From Toxonevra muliebris (taxonomy: Eukaryota > Arthropoda > Insecta > Diptera > Pallopteridae), in contig OY829329.1 in assembly GCA_963691655.1 (NCBI GenBank), positions 67,224,822 through 67,288,821 of the forward strand: a stretch of 64,000 bases of DNA, in the 5' to 3' direction. The position numbers and the translations under genes are program-made. Under the pieces are notes generated by a model that did no database searches, was not told the DNA's origin, and worked only from the letters and a program-made list of their open reading frames with translations. Shown here in pieces: positions 1-11,320 of this stretch (its first letter is position 1; every line of letters starts with the position of its first letter).

Positions 1-2640
1 ATAGGCGGCCATATGAGAGTCTGAGCTGGCATTTTACATTGGAGCATCCATGAAGTTTAATAATTTCAAATTTAGTACACTAAGCACTTAATGCAGCTAG
101 ACAACTTTAAATTTAAATTTAATTTATATTCCAAGAAAAAGAAAAGAGTAGAAAAGATCGTGCAGGAAAAGTATGATGCGAGTAAAAAGTTATCAACTAA
201 AACATAAGTAATAAATTTGATTTATTCATCTTTTGCATATATGTATGCAGCATACAGCTTGTAATGCGTACTTTAAAATTTATAAACTTCTCAAGTGTAA
301 ATTTATTCCTTCCGTAAACTGAATTTTGTGTGGGTGAGTGTGTTTGGGTGTGCGTGAAAGGACACACAAAATTCAAGTAAACACTCACACTCTTTTACAC
401 GCTCTCTTCTTCAACACCATCTATAAGCAAAGTAAGGTGAACCACTGGCACACACACACACACACACTCACAGTATGATGGTAGGCAAAACCGCAGTCGT
501 CGGCTAGCATGACCTTGTATGCAAATAATAACAATAACTAGTTCATATTTGCATGTGTGGGTATCCATGCATATGTATGTATGCTTTGACTCTAACACTT
601 CACCCATACTCCGGTATCGTTAGGCCGGAAGTTGTGTCCCGTGCCAAAGTGCGACTGACTTGTCAACGTCGACTTCCGTATTCCACAAGTCGCTCGCATT
701 TCGTTCTATGTTCGTTTGGTGGCTTTTATTTCTTTCTGTTCCTTTACTTTTTATATTCGTTTTCTTTCTATCTATGACTTTTTCCCTCATGCAGTCAAAG
801 TTTATGAATAATTCATTCAATTTTTTTTTTCTTTTTTTTATTTGTTATTCTTTGTCAAAGCGAAATTCGTCTTAATAATAGAAATTTCGCATTACTAAAA
901 TAACGATCCCGCACTATTTCGCAATCCCACCTCTCAAGGAAAAAAAATGTTATGCTACCTAACACAATGGAATGTTAGTCCAAGTTAAAGTGCTGGAAAA
1001 GGGAAAAGGGGGACGAGGAGTGAGGAGTGAAAAAATAATAACCTCGTATCCATGTGTAAGTTGGTTTACATGTGTGTAAGTACGTTTATGCATGTATTTT
1101 TAGTAAATATGGCGAAATTTTCTAAAGGATGCTGCTGCGGTTTTTCGTGTTTTTGCTATTGTTATATTATTATTTGTTGTTGTTTTACTTCATATTATTG
1201 TTGCTGGTACTGTTGTTGTTCTTACATATACACACATACATTTACATACATGTATGTTCTGTTCGTTGTATTATTATTGTGGTTTCAGGTGCTCATGCTC
1301 TCTGACGGTAAATTTTGTGTTATTGTTGTTGCTGGTGTTTTTATTTGATTTGAAAAACACCTGCTTAACATGTGTGCTCTCTTTCGCTCACCCTCCCATC
1401 ACTACGCTTCTCATGTATTTAATTCCCACTTCCATTTGGAGAGAAAGTGACAGAGAGAGAGAGAGAGAGAGAGGAAGAGCGTTTGGTAGCAACATGAAGC
1501 TACCTCAGTTAAGTAAAAGCGAAAAGAAACAGCAGCAGAAGCAAGGAAACGAATATCCCTCATAGTCCTTCGTTAACATTTATTATCCGTGTTGACGTTG
1601 TTGTCGTTGTTGCTTGTTCCTTTTTTTTATTATTATTATTGTTGTTGTTGTGGTTATGTAACTTGTTCGTTGTTGTCTTTGTAGTTGTTTGTTGCTTTTT
1701 GCTTCTTACTTGTTTTCGTTGTTGTCGTCGTTTATAATTTTTTTGTTGTTAGAGCATGTCCTTAATGTGTATTTTCCGCCATTTTAATTTTTAAAACAAT
1801 TTCCAAATCATAAATTTATTTTTTCTTTTTTATGGGTTTATCTGCAACTAGCATAGTATGCTTTATATTATTTTTCTACGGCTTGTCACTGTGTAGAGAG
1901 TTCGTGACATTCACGTTAAAATCAATTTACAACAAACCGCACATACACACACACACACACACACAAAACACTAAACACACATTCTGACACATACTCATGT
2001 ACTACACCAGTAGCGGCAAGCAGGAGCACCTAAACTGTCACCTGAAATGACAAAATCTCATTTGTGCGCTATTTCGCTGACAGTTAACTTGGCTAAAGAG
2101 GCATTGCCTACCTCTGTCTCTGCCTCTCTTGCTTCACATATACATGTTTATACGCTGCAGCTTATTCTTCATTCTTTTGTTGTTGTTGTTTTTGCACTTC
2201 ATCGCCATTTTTTGGACCCTTTAGGCAATTTCTGTTCTTTTTGTTCTCATTCTTCTCGTTCTTATTCTTGTTGTGTTGTTTTTTCGCATGATAACACGTT
2301 GACAGCATGTTTCTTGTCGTTGGCAGTGTTGTTGTTGTTGTTGTTTTAGCTGTTTTTGTATTTTGTGTTCATATCTCAAAATGGCTCAAGGCCGTCAGAA
2401 GTGGCAGTAGTAGTAGTAGTAGTAACAGTAAAAAACAGAAATGGAAAACAATAACAGAAAAGTTAAATTGTCGCATTGTCTTTTTGTTCAAGACATGAAC
2501 AACAAAACAAGTAGAAAATTTACAAAGTTTTTTTTTTCAGCCATAATTTTTTTAAACTTTCATAATTTAAAATAAATCTGAACATCTTTAAATACTATTT
2601 TAAATATTATTTAATCTTTATTGAAGTTGGAGCACAGTGC
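1..2640. other. Noncoding AT-rich stretch with microsatellites
   Basis: I see no supportable gene here. The open frames are short and made of simple sequence. Visible repeats are a CA run at about 449-468, a GA run at 1452-1473, TTG/GTT-rich DNA at 1570-1745, a CA run at 1945-1965 and an AGT run at 2406-2423. The composition matches the rest of the window and fits intronic or intergenic fly DNA. Confidence 0.6.
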
Positions 2641-2654
2641 TCAGTTGCTAAGTG

Positions 2655-2946
2655 AAAGCTTCAAAGACAGAAAGAGGGAGAGAGACAAAAGAGAGAGACA
2701 GAGAGAGAGGGAGAGGGAGAGAGAGAGGAAAAGTGAGACAGAAAGGGGGAGAGAGAGGGAGAGAAAGAGAGAGACAGAGAGGGAGAAAGAGAGATATAGG
2801 GGGAGAGAGAGAAACAAAAGAGAGAGACAGAGAGAGAAGAAAAGTGAGACAGAGAGGGGGAGAGAGAGGGAGAGAAAGAGAGAGACAGAGAGGGAGAAAG
2901 AGAGATATAGGGGGGAGAGAGAGACAAAAGAGAGAGACAGAGATAG

Positions 2947-2981
<35 letters not shown>

Positions 2982-3542
2982 AAAGAGAGACAAAAAGAGA
3001 GGCAAAAAGAGAGACAGAGAGAGAGAAAGAGAGATATAGGGGGGGAGAGAGAGGGAGAGAGGGACAAAAGAGAGAGACAGAGAGAGAAACAGAGAGAGAG
3101 GGAGAGAGAGACAAAAGAGAGAGACAAAAAGAGAGAGACAAAAAGAGAGACAGAGAGAGAGGGGGAGAGAGAGAGGAAAAGTGACAGAGAGGGAGAGAGA
3201 AGAGGAGAGAGAGGGGGAGAGAGAGTGAGACAGAGAGAGAGAGAGGAAGGGGGGAGATAAAGAGGGGGAGAGAGGGAAGGGGAGAGAGAGGAGACAGAGA
3301 GAGTGAGACAGAGAGACAAGGAGACAGGGAGGAAGAGGGGGAGAGAGAGAGACTAAAAGAGAGGGCTGAGAGAGAGAGACAGAGAGTGAGGGGGACAGAA
3401 GGAAGAGAGAGAGAGAGAGGGAGACAGAGGAAGATAGAGAGAGAATGGGGGAGAGAAAGAGAGGGAGAGTGAGACAGAGAGAGAGAGAGAGAGGGAGAAC
3501 AAGAGAGAGAAAGAAAGTGAGACAGAGAGGGAGAGAGAGAAA
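2655..3542. repeat. 890-bp GA-rich polypurine tract
   Basis: The plus strand is almost purely A and G for about 890 bases, built from GAGA, GACA and GGGGA blocks. A higher-order repeat is visible: the motif GAGATATAGGGG recurs near 2790, 2902 and 3032, giving a unit of about 110-130 bp over the first part. Long Arg/Glu-rich (plus) and Ser/Leu-rich (minus) open frames are by-products of the repeat, open in several frames at once, and are not genes. Tracts like this can form triplex (H-) DNA. Confidence 0.9.
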
Positions 3543-3722
3543 GAATATGCTTAATAAACAAAATAAGTTGTGTGCTAAATTTACAGGTGTAAAAATTGCA
3601 AAAGAGAAACCCAAAGGTTGGACTCTTGTATAAAATTAACTGGATTCCATTTACTAGAAATGGATAATTTCAAGAATTGAAAATTCCTGACACAGTTATA
3701 TGACCTTGGGATATTTATATTA

Positions 3723-4530
3723 CCCCCTCGATTATTGCAACTCTCGATAAGCGCGAATCTTCGATTTTTGCGAAAGCTTAAATTTTGTCATTGCAACCTC
3801 TATGAATGTGGCTTTTATACATTTTTCACCTCCACAAACTCGGGCTTTTTCATCCTTTCTCTTCTCTTCTTTTTCGATTTTCTTTTGTTTTAGTTTCAAA
3901 TTTAAAAATTTCAAATGAAGTATGCCTTAATTTTACCGTAATTTTCAATGGATTTGTTCTCTCCATTCTGTTCTTTGTTTTTTATTATGCGATTCTTGGT
4001 GTTTACAATGGGAATCGTAAAAAATATTGTAAAGCTTACAATTAAATAAAAAAGCGAAATAATATCGAACCACTCCGTGAAGTTTTTGTTATTCCATTGT
4101 AAACCAGATCGTAAAAAATGAAAGTTCTTTAAAAAAAGATTTGTGGCAAATGTGAATATTTATGAATATCCACAGATAGAACCAGGCCTTATATCGGTGG
4201 TTTTTACATAAAATTCGTAAAAATTTCCCAGTTTCCGCTGACATAATTAAGACGAAAGCTTGACAGTTTCACGAAGAAATGAAAGAGGTTCCTTTTTTGC
4301 CAGTAAAGGTTGGTTTAGCAATTTTAAAAATTCTTAGAGATGTGTGAGAGAAGCTCTTCAGCGCTGGTAAAGTCTTTTCTCACATGACATGTTTGTGATA
4401 AGATCAAAGAGCATGGCTTGGCAGACGAGCAGATTTACAATACTGATGAATTTGGTTTGTTTTACAAACTCATGTCCAATGAAGCATTTGTAAGAGAGAA
4501 GATAGCATCACAAAGTGAAATTATATGTTA
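3723..4530 (+). pseudogene. pogo/Tigger-type DDE transposase remnant
   Basis: Between about 4255 and 4530 the plus strand encodes broken pieces of a CENP-B/Tigger-like transposase. One piece reads FFASKGWFSNFKNS, matching the second helix-turn-helix signature. About 110 bases later, in another frame, IYNTDEFGLFYKL matches the first catalytic Asp block of DDE_1 transposases. Stops and frame changes separate them and the other catalytic residues are not found. At 3723-3760 a sequence of the type CTCGATTATTGCAAC resembles a Tigger-like terminus, but no matching right end was found. An old, 3'-truncated copy. Confidence 0.5.
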
Positions 4531-5149
4531 TCAGAAAAGTAGCAAACCTTAGAGCATTTAAAAAATTTGATAGTAATTCCTTTGTTTGCTACCTCACATT
4601 TTCAGTCTAAAAAAATTGGACGCGGCTATTGCGACAACAGCCCCGGCTACTGCATATCTTTCTCTCTTGCAGCTTTACTTAGAGAAAGAGAGAGAGAATC
4701 CAACAGAGGAGGCTAGACGGAAATAGAAAAAGCGAGAGAATAAATTGAATTCAACTCATGTAACAGAATAAATGCTTTATAAATAATCTCTTTCGAATTT
4801 CTTGATCTTATAAGTAATAGGAAATTGATTTTCTTCATTCTAAGCTTATCTGGAATGAATCTGCTGCTTTAAGGCCCGTAATTTCATGTGTTATATATAT
4901 AATTTTAAAGCTCATTTTCTTGATATAAATAAGTATATGTGGGTGCGTGTAGATTTAAGAAATGAAATTTAAAATTGTGCGAAAAATTTATAGCTCCATT
5001 AAATATTGTAATATTAATACGGTTTTTATTATTGTTGTTGTTGTCGTTGTGGTAATATTAGACTCAAATTACCATCCAATTTATTCGGAAGCATCAATTG
5101 TATAGCATATGAACGTGTCGTCTATGTATGCATATAAGTGGGCATGTAG
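4531..5149. other. Noncoding AT-rich stretch
   Basis: No gene or clear repeat boundary is visible. It contains short GAGA runs near 4680-4700 and a GTT run near 5030-5045. Confidence 0.5.
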
Positions 5150-5157
5150 GTACAAAC

Positions 5158-5510
5158 TAGAGACGGGAGATTTTACGTGACACGCGTGAACACGCACTCA
5201 CGTAACATAATTTCCATGTGAGCATGCGTGAGCTTGATTTGATTTGCATAATTCCTACGTGAACATGCGTGAGCGTGAATTAATTTCGACGTATAATTCA
5301 CAATTTCTTAAATATTTAATTTTGGTGGTTAAAAAATCAACCCTGTATTTTTCTTTACCAAAGTGCGTGAACATGTGTGAAATTTTTTGCAGAAATTTCA
5401 AAGTGAGTAAATTTTTTTTTTTAGAAAAATGCCAGCGTGCGTGAACATGCGTAAGTAGTATTTTCAAAGCCGTGAGCGTGAGTCAAAAAGATCTTACGCG
5501 CCCATCTCTA
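5158..5510. mobile_element. hAT-type MITE, 353 bp, 8-bp target duplication
   Basis: The element begins TAGAGACGGG and ends with the inverse of TAGAGATGGG. It is flanked on both sides by the perfect 8-bp direct repeat GTACAAAC (5150-5157 and 5511-5518). Eight-base duplications with short TAGAG-type terminal repeats are the hallmark of hAT transposons. The interior has many CACGC/GCGTG motifs in both orientations, which could be subterminal transposase-binding sites. There is no coding capacity. An inverted, truncated relative lies at 44905-45155. Confidence 0.8.
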
Positions 5511-5518
5511 GTACAAAC

Positions 5519-6960
5519 ACATGTGCTTAAATTTCTTTTATTCCTTCTAATCCTTGAAAATAAAAGAATCTAAAAACAAACAAACATGAAAAGCAACCAC
5601 CTTAAATTTAGAAAAGAGAAGTAGAATAAGATTCAAATTCCTTTTTATTTTTACTTATGTTAAAAAACACGAACATTTCTATACAAATGTCAATAATATT
5701 GGTAAATAATATTATTTAAGCCAGACAAAAAAATTACCAAACAACACGATTTTGCGTGGGAGCAAAAAAAAAGAAGAAATTTGAGACAAGACTCAAGCCA
5801 AAACGATCAATTCGTTTTATAAAGAATTTTGTTGATTTTTAATTTTTTTTGGAGGGGATTTCTTTTTTTTTTTCTTTTTTGGTTATTGGATTTCAACATG
5901 TATGTTGTTAGAGCACATATGTGTGCACTAGCGGGTCATAAGGAGGGGGCGGGGGTTTTAAAACCTTACCCCTTTATCGATGAAAATCTCATATATTTTG
6001 ATTGTAGGTCATGAATCAAAAAACAAAAAACCAAAAATTTAAAAGGGCGAAAAAATTCGACCCCCCGTAGAAAATCTCTAGGTCCGCTATTGCATATATA
6101 TATACAAACATATATGTAAATATGTTGCTGATGTTGTATTTTTGTTTGAGGGCCACGTGTGTGTTGTGTTTGTGTAGTACTGTGTATGCGCTCTTACATA
6201 TGTATGTGACATTTACATTTTTCTAAAAATGGTTGCTTACAAATAATTCAAAGGAATACATAAAATAAAATAAAAAAAAAGAAATGAAAACAAATTCAAA
6301 ATCGATACAATTGCAAATTGAAAAATTCAGCAAACATCAATGCAAAAATAAAATTGTAATAATAAAATAAAACATAAATATAAAAAACAAAAACGCAAAA
6401 AAAGAAGAAAAAGTATCATGCGAAAATCATATTGCCAAACGAAGCAAAATTACTGGGAAGCACTTATGGGCCAATTTAAATTCATTGGCTCAAGTGGTTT
6501 TTTATTATTTTCAAGTACTGTTCTGCTGACGCTTAAGCTATCGTTATAGCTGAGAGTCAAAGTATACATTCTTTTGCATACATACACATTTAGCTTCATA
6601 CCAGTGTTGGGGGAATGTTGATATTTTGTAGTTTTTTCAGTACCTTTTGGTTTTAAAAAGTACCGTAGTATAACTGTAACCTATTCGCTACATTTTTACG
6701 CTCATTGAAATACAACAAAGTAGCTGTATTTCATATACTTAATATGCTTAGTTTTCGAATTTCACGAATTCAATTGCAAAAGAATGCATTCAACTTAATT
6801 GCAATACCTTGAAGTCACAGTTAAACTACAGTTCATGATTGCAGTTATTGAATAACATATTTAACTCCTGAATAAAAAATGCAGTTAAAAGTAATTTTTG
6901 AAGTTGCCGATTGGTTATTCATTTAGAAAATTCTTTTTGGAGTCAAGGGAATGCAATCTT
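5519..6960. other. AT-rich noncoding DNA with a possible small inverted-repeat element
   Basis: No gene seen. Around 5930-6092 a G-rich left border (TAGCGGGTC) and a right border whose inverse reads TAGCGGACC could be termini of a small hAT-like insertion, but I found no target duplication. The rest is AT-rich with homopolymer runs. Confidence 0.4.
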
Positions 6961-6964
6961 TTTT

Positions 6965-8060
6965 TTGAGAATCATAACTGATTTAAAGTCACTTAAATAC
7001 ACTTGGAGTCACTTAAAGTCATTTGCAGTCACTTGGAGTCAATTTGAGTTTGAAGCCAATTCTAGTCACTTGAAGTCATGTGGAGTCAATGAGGGTTTTG
7101 GAGTCACTTGAAGTCACTTAAAGTCACTTGGAGTCAATGGGAATTTGAAGTCAGTTAAAGTCACTTGAAGTCTTTTGGTGTCAATTGGGGTTTTGGAGTC
7201 ACTTGAAATCACTTGAAATCACTTGAAATCACTTGAAATCACTTAAAGTCACTTGGAGTCAATTGGAATTTGAAGTCACTTGAAGTCTTTTGGTGTCAAT
7301 TGGAGCTTTGAAGTCAATTGGAGTCAATTGGAATTTGAAGTCTTTTGGAGTCAATTGGAATTTAAAGCCAGTTGAAGTCACTTGAAGTCTTTTGGTGTCA
7401 ATTGGAGTTTTGAAGTCAATTGGAGTCAATTGGAATTTCAAGTTACTTGTAGCCACTTGAAATCACTTAGAGTCAATTGCAATTTGAAGCCAATCGGAAT
7501 CACTTGAAGTCAATTGGAGTCACGTGAAGTCAGTTGAAGTCTTTTGGAGTCACTTGGAGTCAATTGGGGTTTTGAAGTCAATTGGAGTCACTTGGAGTCA
7601 TTTGAAGTCACTTGAAATCAATTGGGATTTGAAGGCAATTGGAGTCAATTGGGGTTTTGAAGTCACTTGAAATCAATTGTGATTTGAAGTCAATTGGAGT
7701 TTTGAAGTTGCTTGGAGTCACTTGAAGTCATTTGGAGTTAATTTGAACTTGAAGTCAAATGAAGTCACATGAAGTCTTTTGGAGTCAATTGAGCCTTGAA
7801 GTCACTTGGAGCCATTTGAAGTTGCTTGGAGGCAATTGGGGGTTTGAAGTCATTTGGAGTCGGTTGAAGGTTTGAAGTCACTTGGAATTTGAAGTCACTT
7901 GAAGTTACTTGGAGTCACTTGAAGTCACATGGAGTCACTTGAAGTTACTTGGAGTCACTTGAATACACTTGAAGTCACTTGGAGTCACTTGAAGTCACTT
8001 GGAGTCAATTGGGACTTTGAGTCAATTGAAGTCACTTGGAATCAATTGGGACTTAGAGTT
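6965..8060. repeat. 1.1-kb minisatellite, about 10-bp unit (AGTCACTTGA)
   Basis: About a hundred imperfect tandem units of the type AGTCACTTGA / AGTCAATTGG fill this interval, with occasional insertions such as GGGTTTTGA. The unit is close to one helical turn of DNA. Groups of several units form higher-order blocks, for example AATTGG-AATTTGAAGTC alternations. The 65-residue minus-strand frame at 7259-7456 (repeated TPIDFK) comes from the repeat and is not a gene. Confidence 0.92.
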
Positions 8061-9768
8061 GTTACCCAATTGCCTAAGGAATGCCAAAATAATTAATTGC
8101 ACTCTTGCAAGATCATTTTCACCAGATTGTGAATAGCCCTATTCATTAAATATAACAGAATACAAATGTTTTTTGTAATTTTTAATAGAAGTACCTTTTT
8201 GGGACAAAAATACCTTTTCTTACACATTACCAAACCAATTTCCCAACTCTGCTTCATACTTTTGAGTGGACACATTAAAAGATAGAGATGGAGAGAGTGT
8301 GAGAGCAAAAGAGCTGAAGTGAAGTGGTAAATGGCAAATGCAGATGTTACTCTACTATTTGCTCTTTGATGACGCTCACTCACACTAACACTAGCAATCA
8401 AGCAAGCGCAAGGATATATGTATAGGAGTGCGACAACAGGAATAAACAACATGTAATAATGCTTTTGGCTATAACAACAACAACATGCCATTTTGATTGA
8501 TGTGCACAATAATTTTTCCTATTTATGCGAATAAATTCGTTGCCGTTCTTTTTAGTGTGTTTTTTTTCACTTCTTCTTATTTTTCCTTTACATCCTTTTT
8601 TCATATATGTAAATATGTATTTGCTTTCTTGTTTTTTACATTCATTCATTTTTGTGTTGTTGTTGTTTTTTGCTTGCTGAATTTTTAACATTTTTCATTG
8701 GCATGCATGTAAATTTGTTTTTTTGTTTGTTTTTTATTCGTTCCTGTTGTTCAATTTTAACATGGCAACACTTAACCTTAACCTTCATATGGTTATTGTA
8801 TAACAACAACAATTACAACAATATCAGAAACAAAAAATTGAAGAAGGAGAAGAAGAAGAGTCGCGAAATCCCTACACTTTTTTGTTGTTGCTGTTTTTGT
8901 TACATGTATATACGATATGCTTGCATGGATGCATGCATATGTGTGTGTGTGTGTGTGTGTGAGAGTTTCTGTGTTGAATTTTTCTCAATCCCTCACTTAC
9001 ACTTATGCAAATTGAAATGCAAATAAGCTGAAAAATTTACATTTTTTTTTTATTCTTGCTTTTGTTGTTTACCAGTTGTAGTGCTTTTTTTTTTTTTTTT
9101 TTTGCTGTTGTATTTGCTTGTTATGCTACTGCTACAGTTATTGTTGTTGCCGGTTTTCTTTTTTCGATTCATCAGGATGTGCTTTATTGAATTCATTTAA
9201 AAAACAATTTATCATTTCACTTGAGTCGTCGTGTGACTTTTCTGAGTGGTTGTATTATGCAATACAGTAGCTGTTGTTGTTGTTGTTACTGTTATTACTC
9301 TACGATATGCAAATATAGCTCAATTTCCTATGAAGGACATTGTGCAAATATTCATTTATTTGCACTTTCAATTAGTTTACCTTTATTGTATTGCTTCTGT
9401 TTGCATCATTCGCCGCGTCTTTCATTTGCGGGTAACTACATGTAAAAAGAAAGTGCGGGCAGAAAAAAAAAGGATTTCATTAGATAGAAAGAGAAATGTG
9501 GGTTAATCAATTTAGTAGGCACTAAAAGGCGAAGAAAACTTTTCTGACGTTTTCATAGTTGTTGCTTGTGTAAGGAATATGCAAGTAATGGTTTTTTTTT
9601 TTTTAAAGAATCGTGTTCGATGTTAAAGCGAGAAGAGATGAAAACATTCACATTAATTGATGCTTTTTAAAAGTAAAACACCAAAAAAAGAGATTGTTTA
9701 GTTCATAAACTAGTGCCGTGGTTTTGTGGAAAAATCTAAATATATTCTATTCCTTGTTTTTCTTGTAA
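8061..9768. other. Noncoding AT-rich DNA
   Basis: Open frames here are Cys/Phe/Val-rich products of T-rich and TTG-rich DNA, with no domain I recognise. A GT run lies at 8941-8961 and a T run near 9088-9103. Confidence 0.55.
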
Positions 9769-10800
9769 TTAGTTTTTTTCCAAAATATCCTTATATGTCA
9801 TTTTAAAGTTTATAAGTACTCCTAAGCACTTGCTGTGTGGGCACGAGGTGATATGATGATCACCAACCGTGATGACCAGCTCTTCATGTACTTTTCTGAT
9901 GCTCAATAGCCCAACTTCCGTCTTCTGTTCCGCCAATTCCAGCTTCGAGTTGTACAGCCATCTTCTCACCCTTGAAATGACGACGTTACATATAACCTTT
10001 AGCGAGTCCAGGTGTTTGGTTATTGCCAATATCGCGATGTCGTCTGCATATCCTATGCTTGTTGTATCCTCCGGGAGATCCAATTTGAGGATGCCGTCAT
10101 ACATTGCGTTCCATAGCGTTGAGCCGAAAACGGAGCCCTGGGGAACGTCTCCCTTGACACGATACTACTTCATGCCGTCGTCAGTATCGTATATGCAAAT
10201 CCTGTTGCCGAAGTTGTTTGCGATTATTTGCAACAGGTGCTCCGGTACTTCAAATCCTCTCAGTGCACTCATAATCTGAGGCCAGTTCGCCGAGTTGAAG
10301 GCATTGTTGATGCCCAACGTCATTACGGCGGAGTACTTTTTCTTGCCGTATCTCCATTACTTGCCGTACCTCCATTGCTTGCCGCTGGTGACCTCGCGTG
10401 CAAGCTTCATCACCACTTTTATTGCGTCGACAGTGAAGCGCGCTTTTCTAAATCCAAACTGTCGTGCTGATAGTTCTCTTGGCTTTTCAAGCCACTCTTA
10501 GAGTCTGTCCTCTATGTTGCGTTCGATTAACGGGCGGTACGATACCGGTTCATCCGGGGGCTTCTTTGGTTTTAGTAGGAGGATTAACCGCTGTCGCTTT
10601 CAGGGGTCTGGGAAAACTCCTTCCTTCAAGTATGCATCGAAAAGCTTTGCGTACACCTTCGGTGTAGCTTTGATCGCTGTCTTGAGCAACGTTGGGCCTT
10701 GCTATCCACAATCCTTCGTAGCGTTGCCAGCACCTCGCTGGCGGTGACTTCTGGTGCTTCCACGCATCACGCCAGCCTCCAATGATTGATTTCTGCGCTT
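9769..10800 (-). pseudogene. R1-clade LINE reverse transcriptase remnant
   Basis: Read on the minus strand, this is the central part of a non-LTR retrotransposon reverse transcriptase. In order: a FGFRKARFTVDAI block (about 10460-10420), motif A as INNAFNSANW (about 10300), motif B as QGSVFGSTLWNAM (about 10110), motif C as GYADDIAIL (about 10040), and a downstream LELAEQKTE block. The FNSA-W form of motif A is typical of the R1 clade. The usual motif A aspartate is Gly (LGINNAF), a stop interrupts the frame just before motif B, and frameshifts lie upstream, so it is dead. The TTAGG-type arrays start a few bases beyond its 5' side. Confidence 0.8.
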
Positions 10801-10807
10801 TCGTGTA

Positions 10808-10910
10808 AACTAACCTAACACTACCTAACCTAACCTAATTTAACCTAAGCTAACCTAATTTTACCTAAGATAACCTAACTTAACCAAATCTAACCTTACC
10901 TAACCAAACC
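10808..10910. repeat. Degenerate CCTAA (TTAGG) array, left block
   Basis: Imperfect tandem copies of TAACC/CCTAA with interruptions (AATTT, AAGC, AAATC). It is more degraded than the array at 11100-11320, from which it is separated by a poly(A)-ended insertion. The minus-strand reading is TTAGG, the ancestral insect telomere unit. Confidence 0.85.
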
Positions 10911-11099
10911 TTTTTTTTTTTTTTTTTTTAACGAGGAGGAAAGCATAAAAAGCCACCCAGTCAGTGCGTAACATTCTCACGCTAAAACCACCTCTCGTCC
11001 GTACGGATATTCCTCCCGGAACCACCGTTAGGTATTACGTCGGAAGGCCGTAATGAGCTTAGTGCTCAATCGTCAGTATTGGTTTCTGTCCAATTCTGT
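10911..11099 (-). mobile_element. 3' end of a 5'-truncated retroelement with poly(A) tail
   Basis: On the plus strand the block begins with 19 T residues (10911-10929) followed by about 170 bases of non-repetitive, relatively GC-rich sequence. On the minus strand it therefore ends in poly(A), as expected for a LINE or SINE 3' end made by target-primed reverse transcription. It splits the CCTAA array in two, so it was inserted into that array. No coding sequence is left to assign a clade. Confidence 0.65.
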
Positions 11100-11320
11100 T
11101 AACCTAACCTAACTTAATTTAACCTAACCTAACCTAACCTAACCTAACCTAACCTAACCTAACTTAACCTAACCTAACCTAACCTAACCTAACCTAACCT
11201 AACCTAACCTAACCTAACCTAACCTAACTTAACCTAACCTAACCTAACCTAACCTAACCTAACCTAACCTAACCTAACCAAACCTTACCTAACCCAACCC
11301 AACCTAACCTAACCTAACTT
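11100..11320. repeat. CCTAA (TTAGG) pentamer array, right block
   Basis: About 40 tandem copies of AACCT, many perfect, with a few AACTT and AACCA variants. The unit is the complement of TTAGG. Orientation is the same as in the left block. Most Diptera have lost TTAGG telomeres, so an interstitial array is noteworthy. Confidence 0.93.

Noticed and set aside
2641..3614. Open frames of up to 317 residues over the GA tract
   Set aside because: Open simultaneously in several frames on both strands and made only of repeat-encoded Arg/Glu or Ser/Leu; a by-product of the polypurine sequence.
5930..6092. Second hAT MITE with TAGCGG ends
   Set aside because: Only about eight terminal bases agree and the flanking octamers do not match; kept as a remark only.
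7259..7456. Minus-strand frame with repeated TPIDFK motifs
   Set aside because: Produced by the 10-bp minisatellite, with no independent evidence of coding.
6965..8060. CRISPR-like array
   Set aside because: Units are contiguous without spacers and the genome is eukaryotic.
9869..10747. Plus-strand frames of 67-136 residues
   Set aside because: Antisense shadows of the LINE reverse transcriptase remnant, whose motifs lie on the minus strand.
10808..11320. Chromosome end
   Set aside because: The TTAGG-type array is short, interrupted and has long non-telomeric sequence on both sides.
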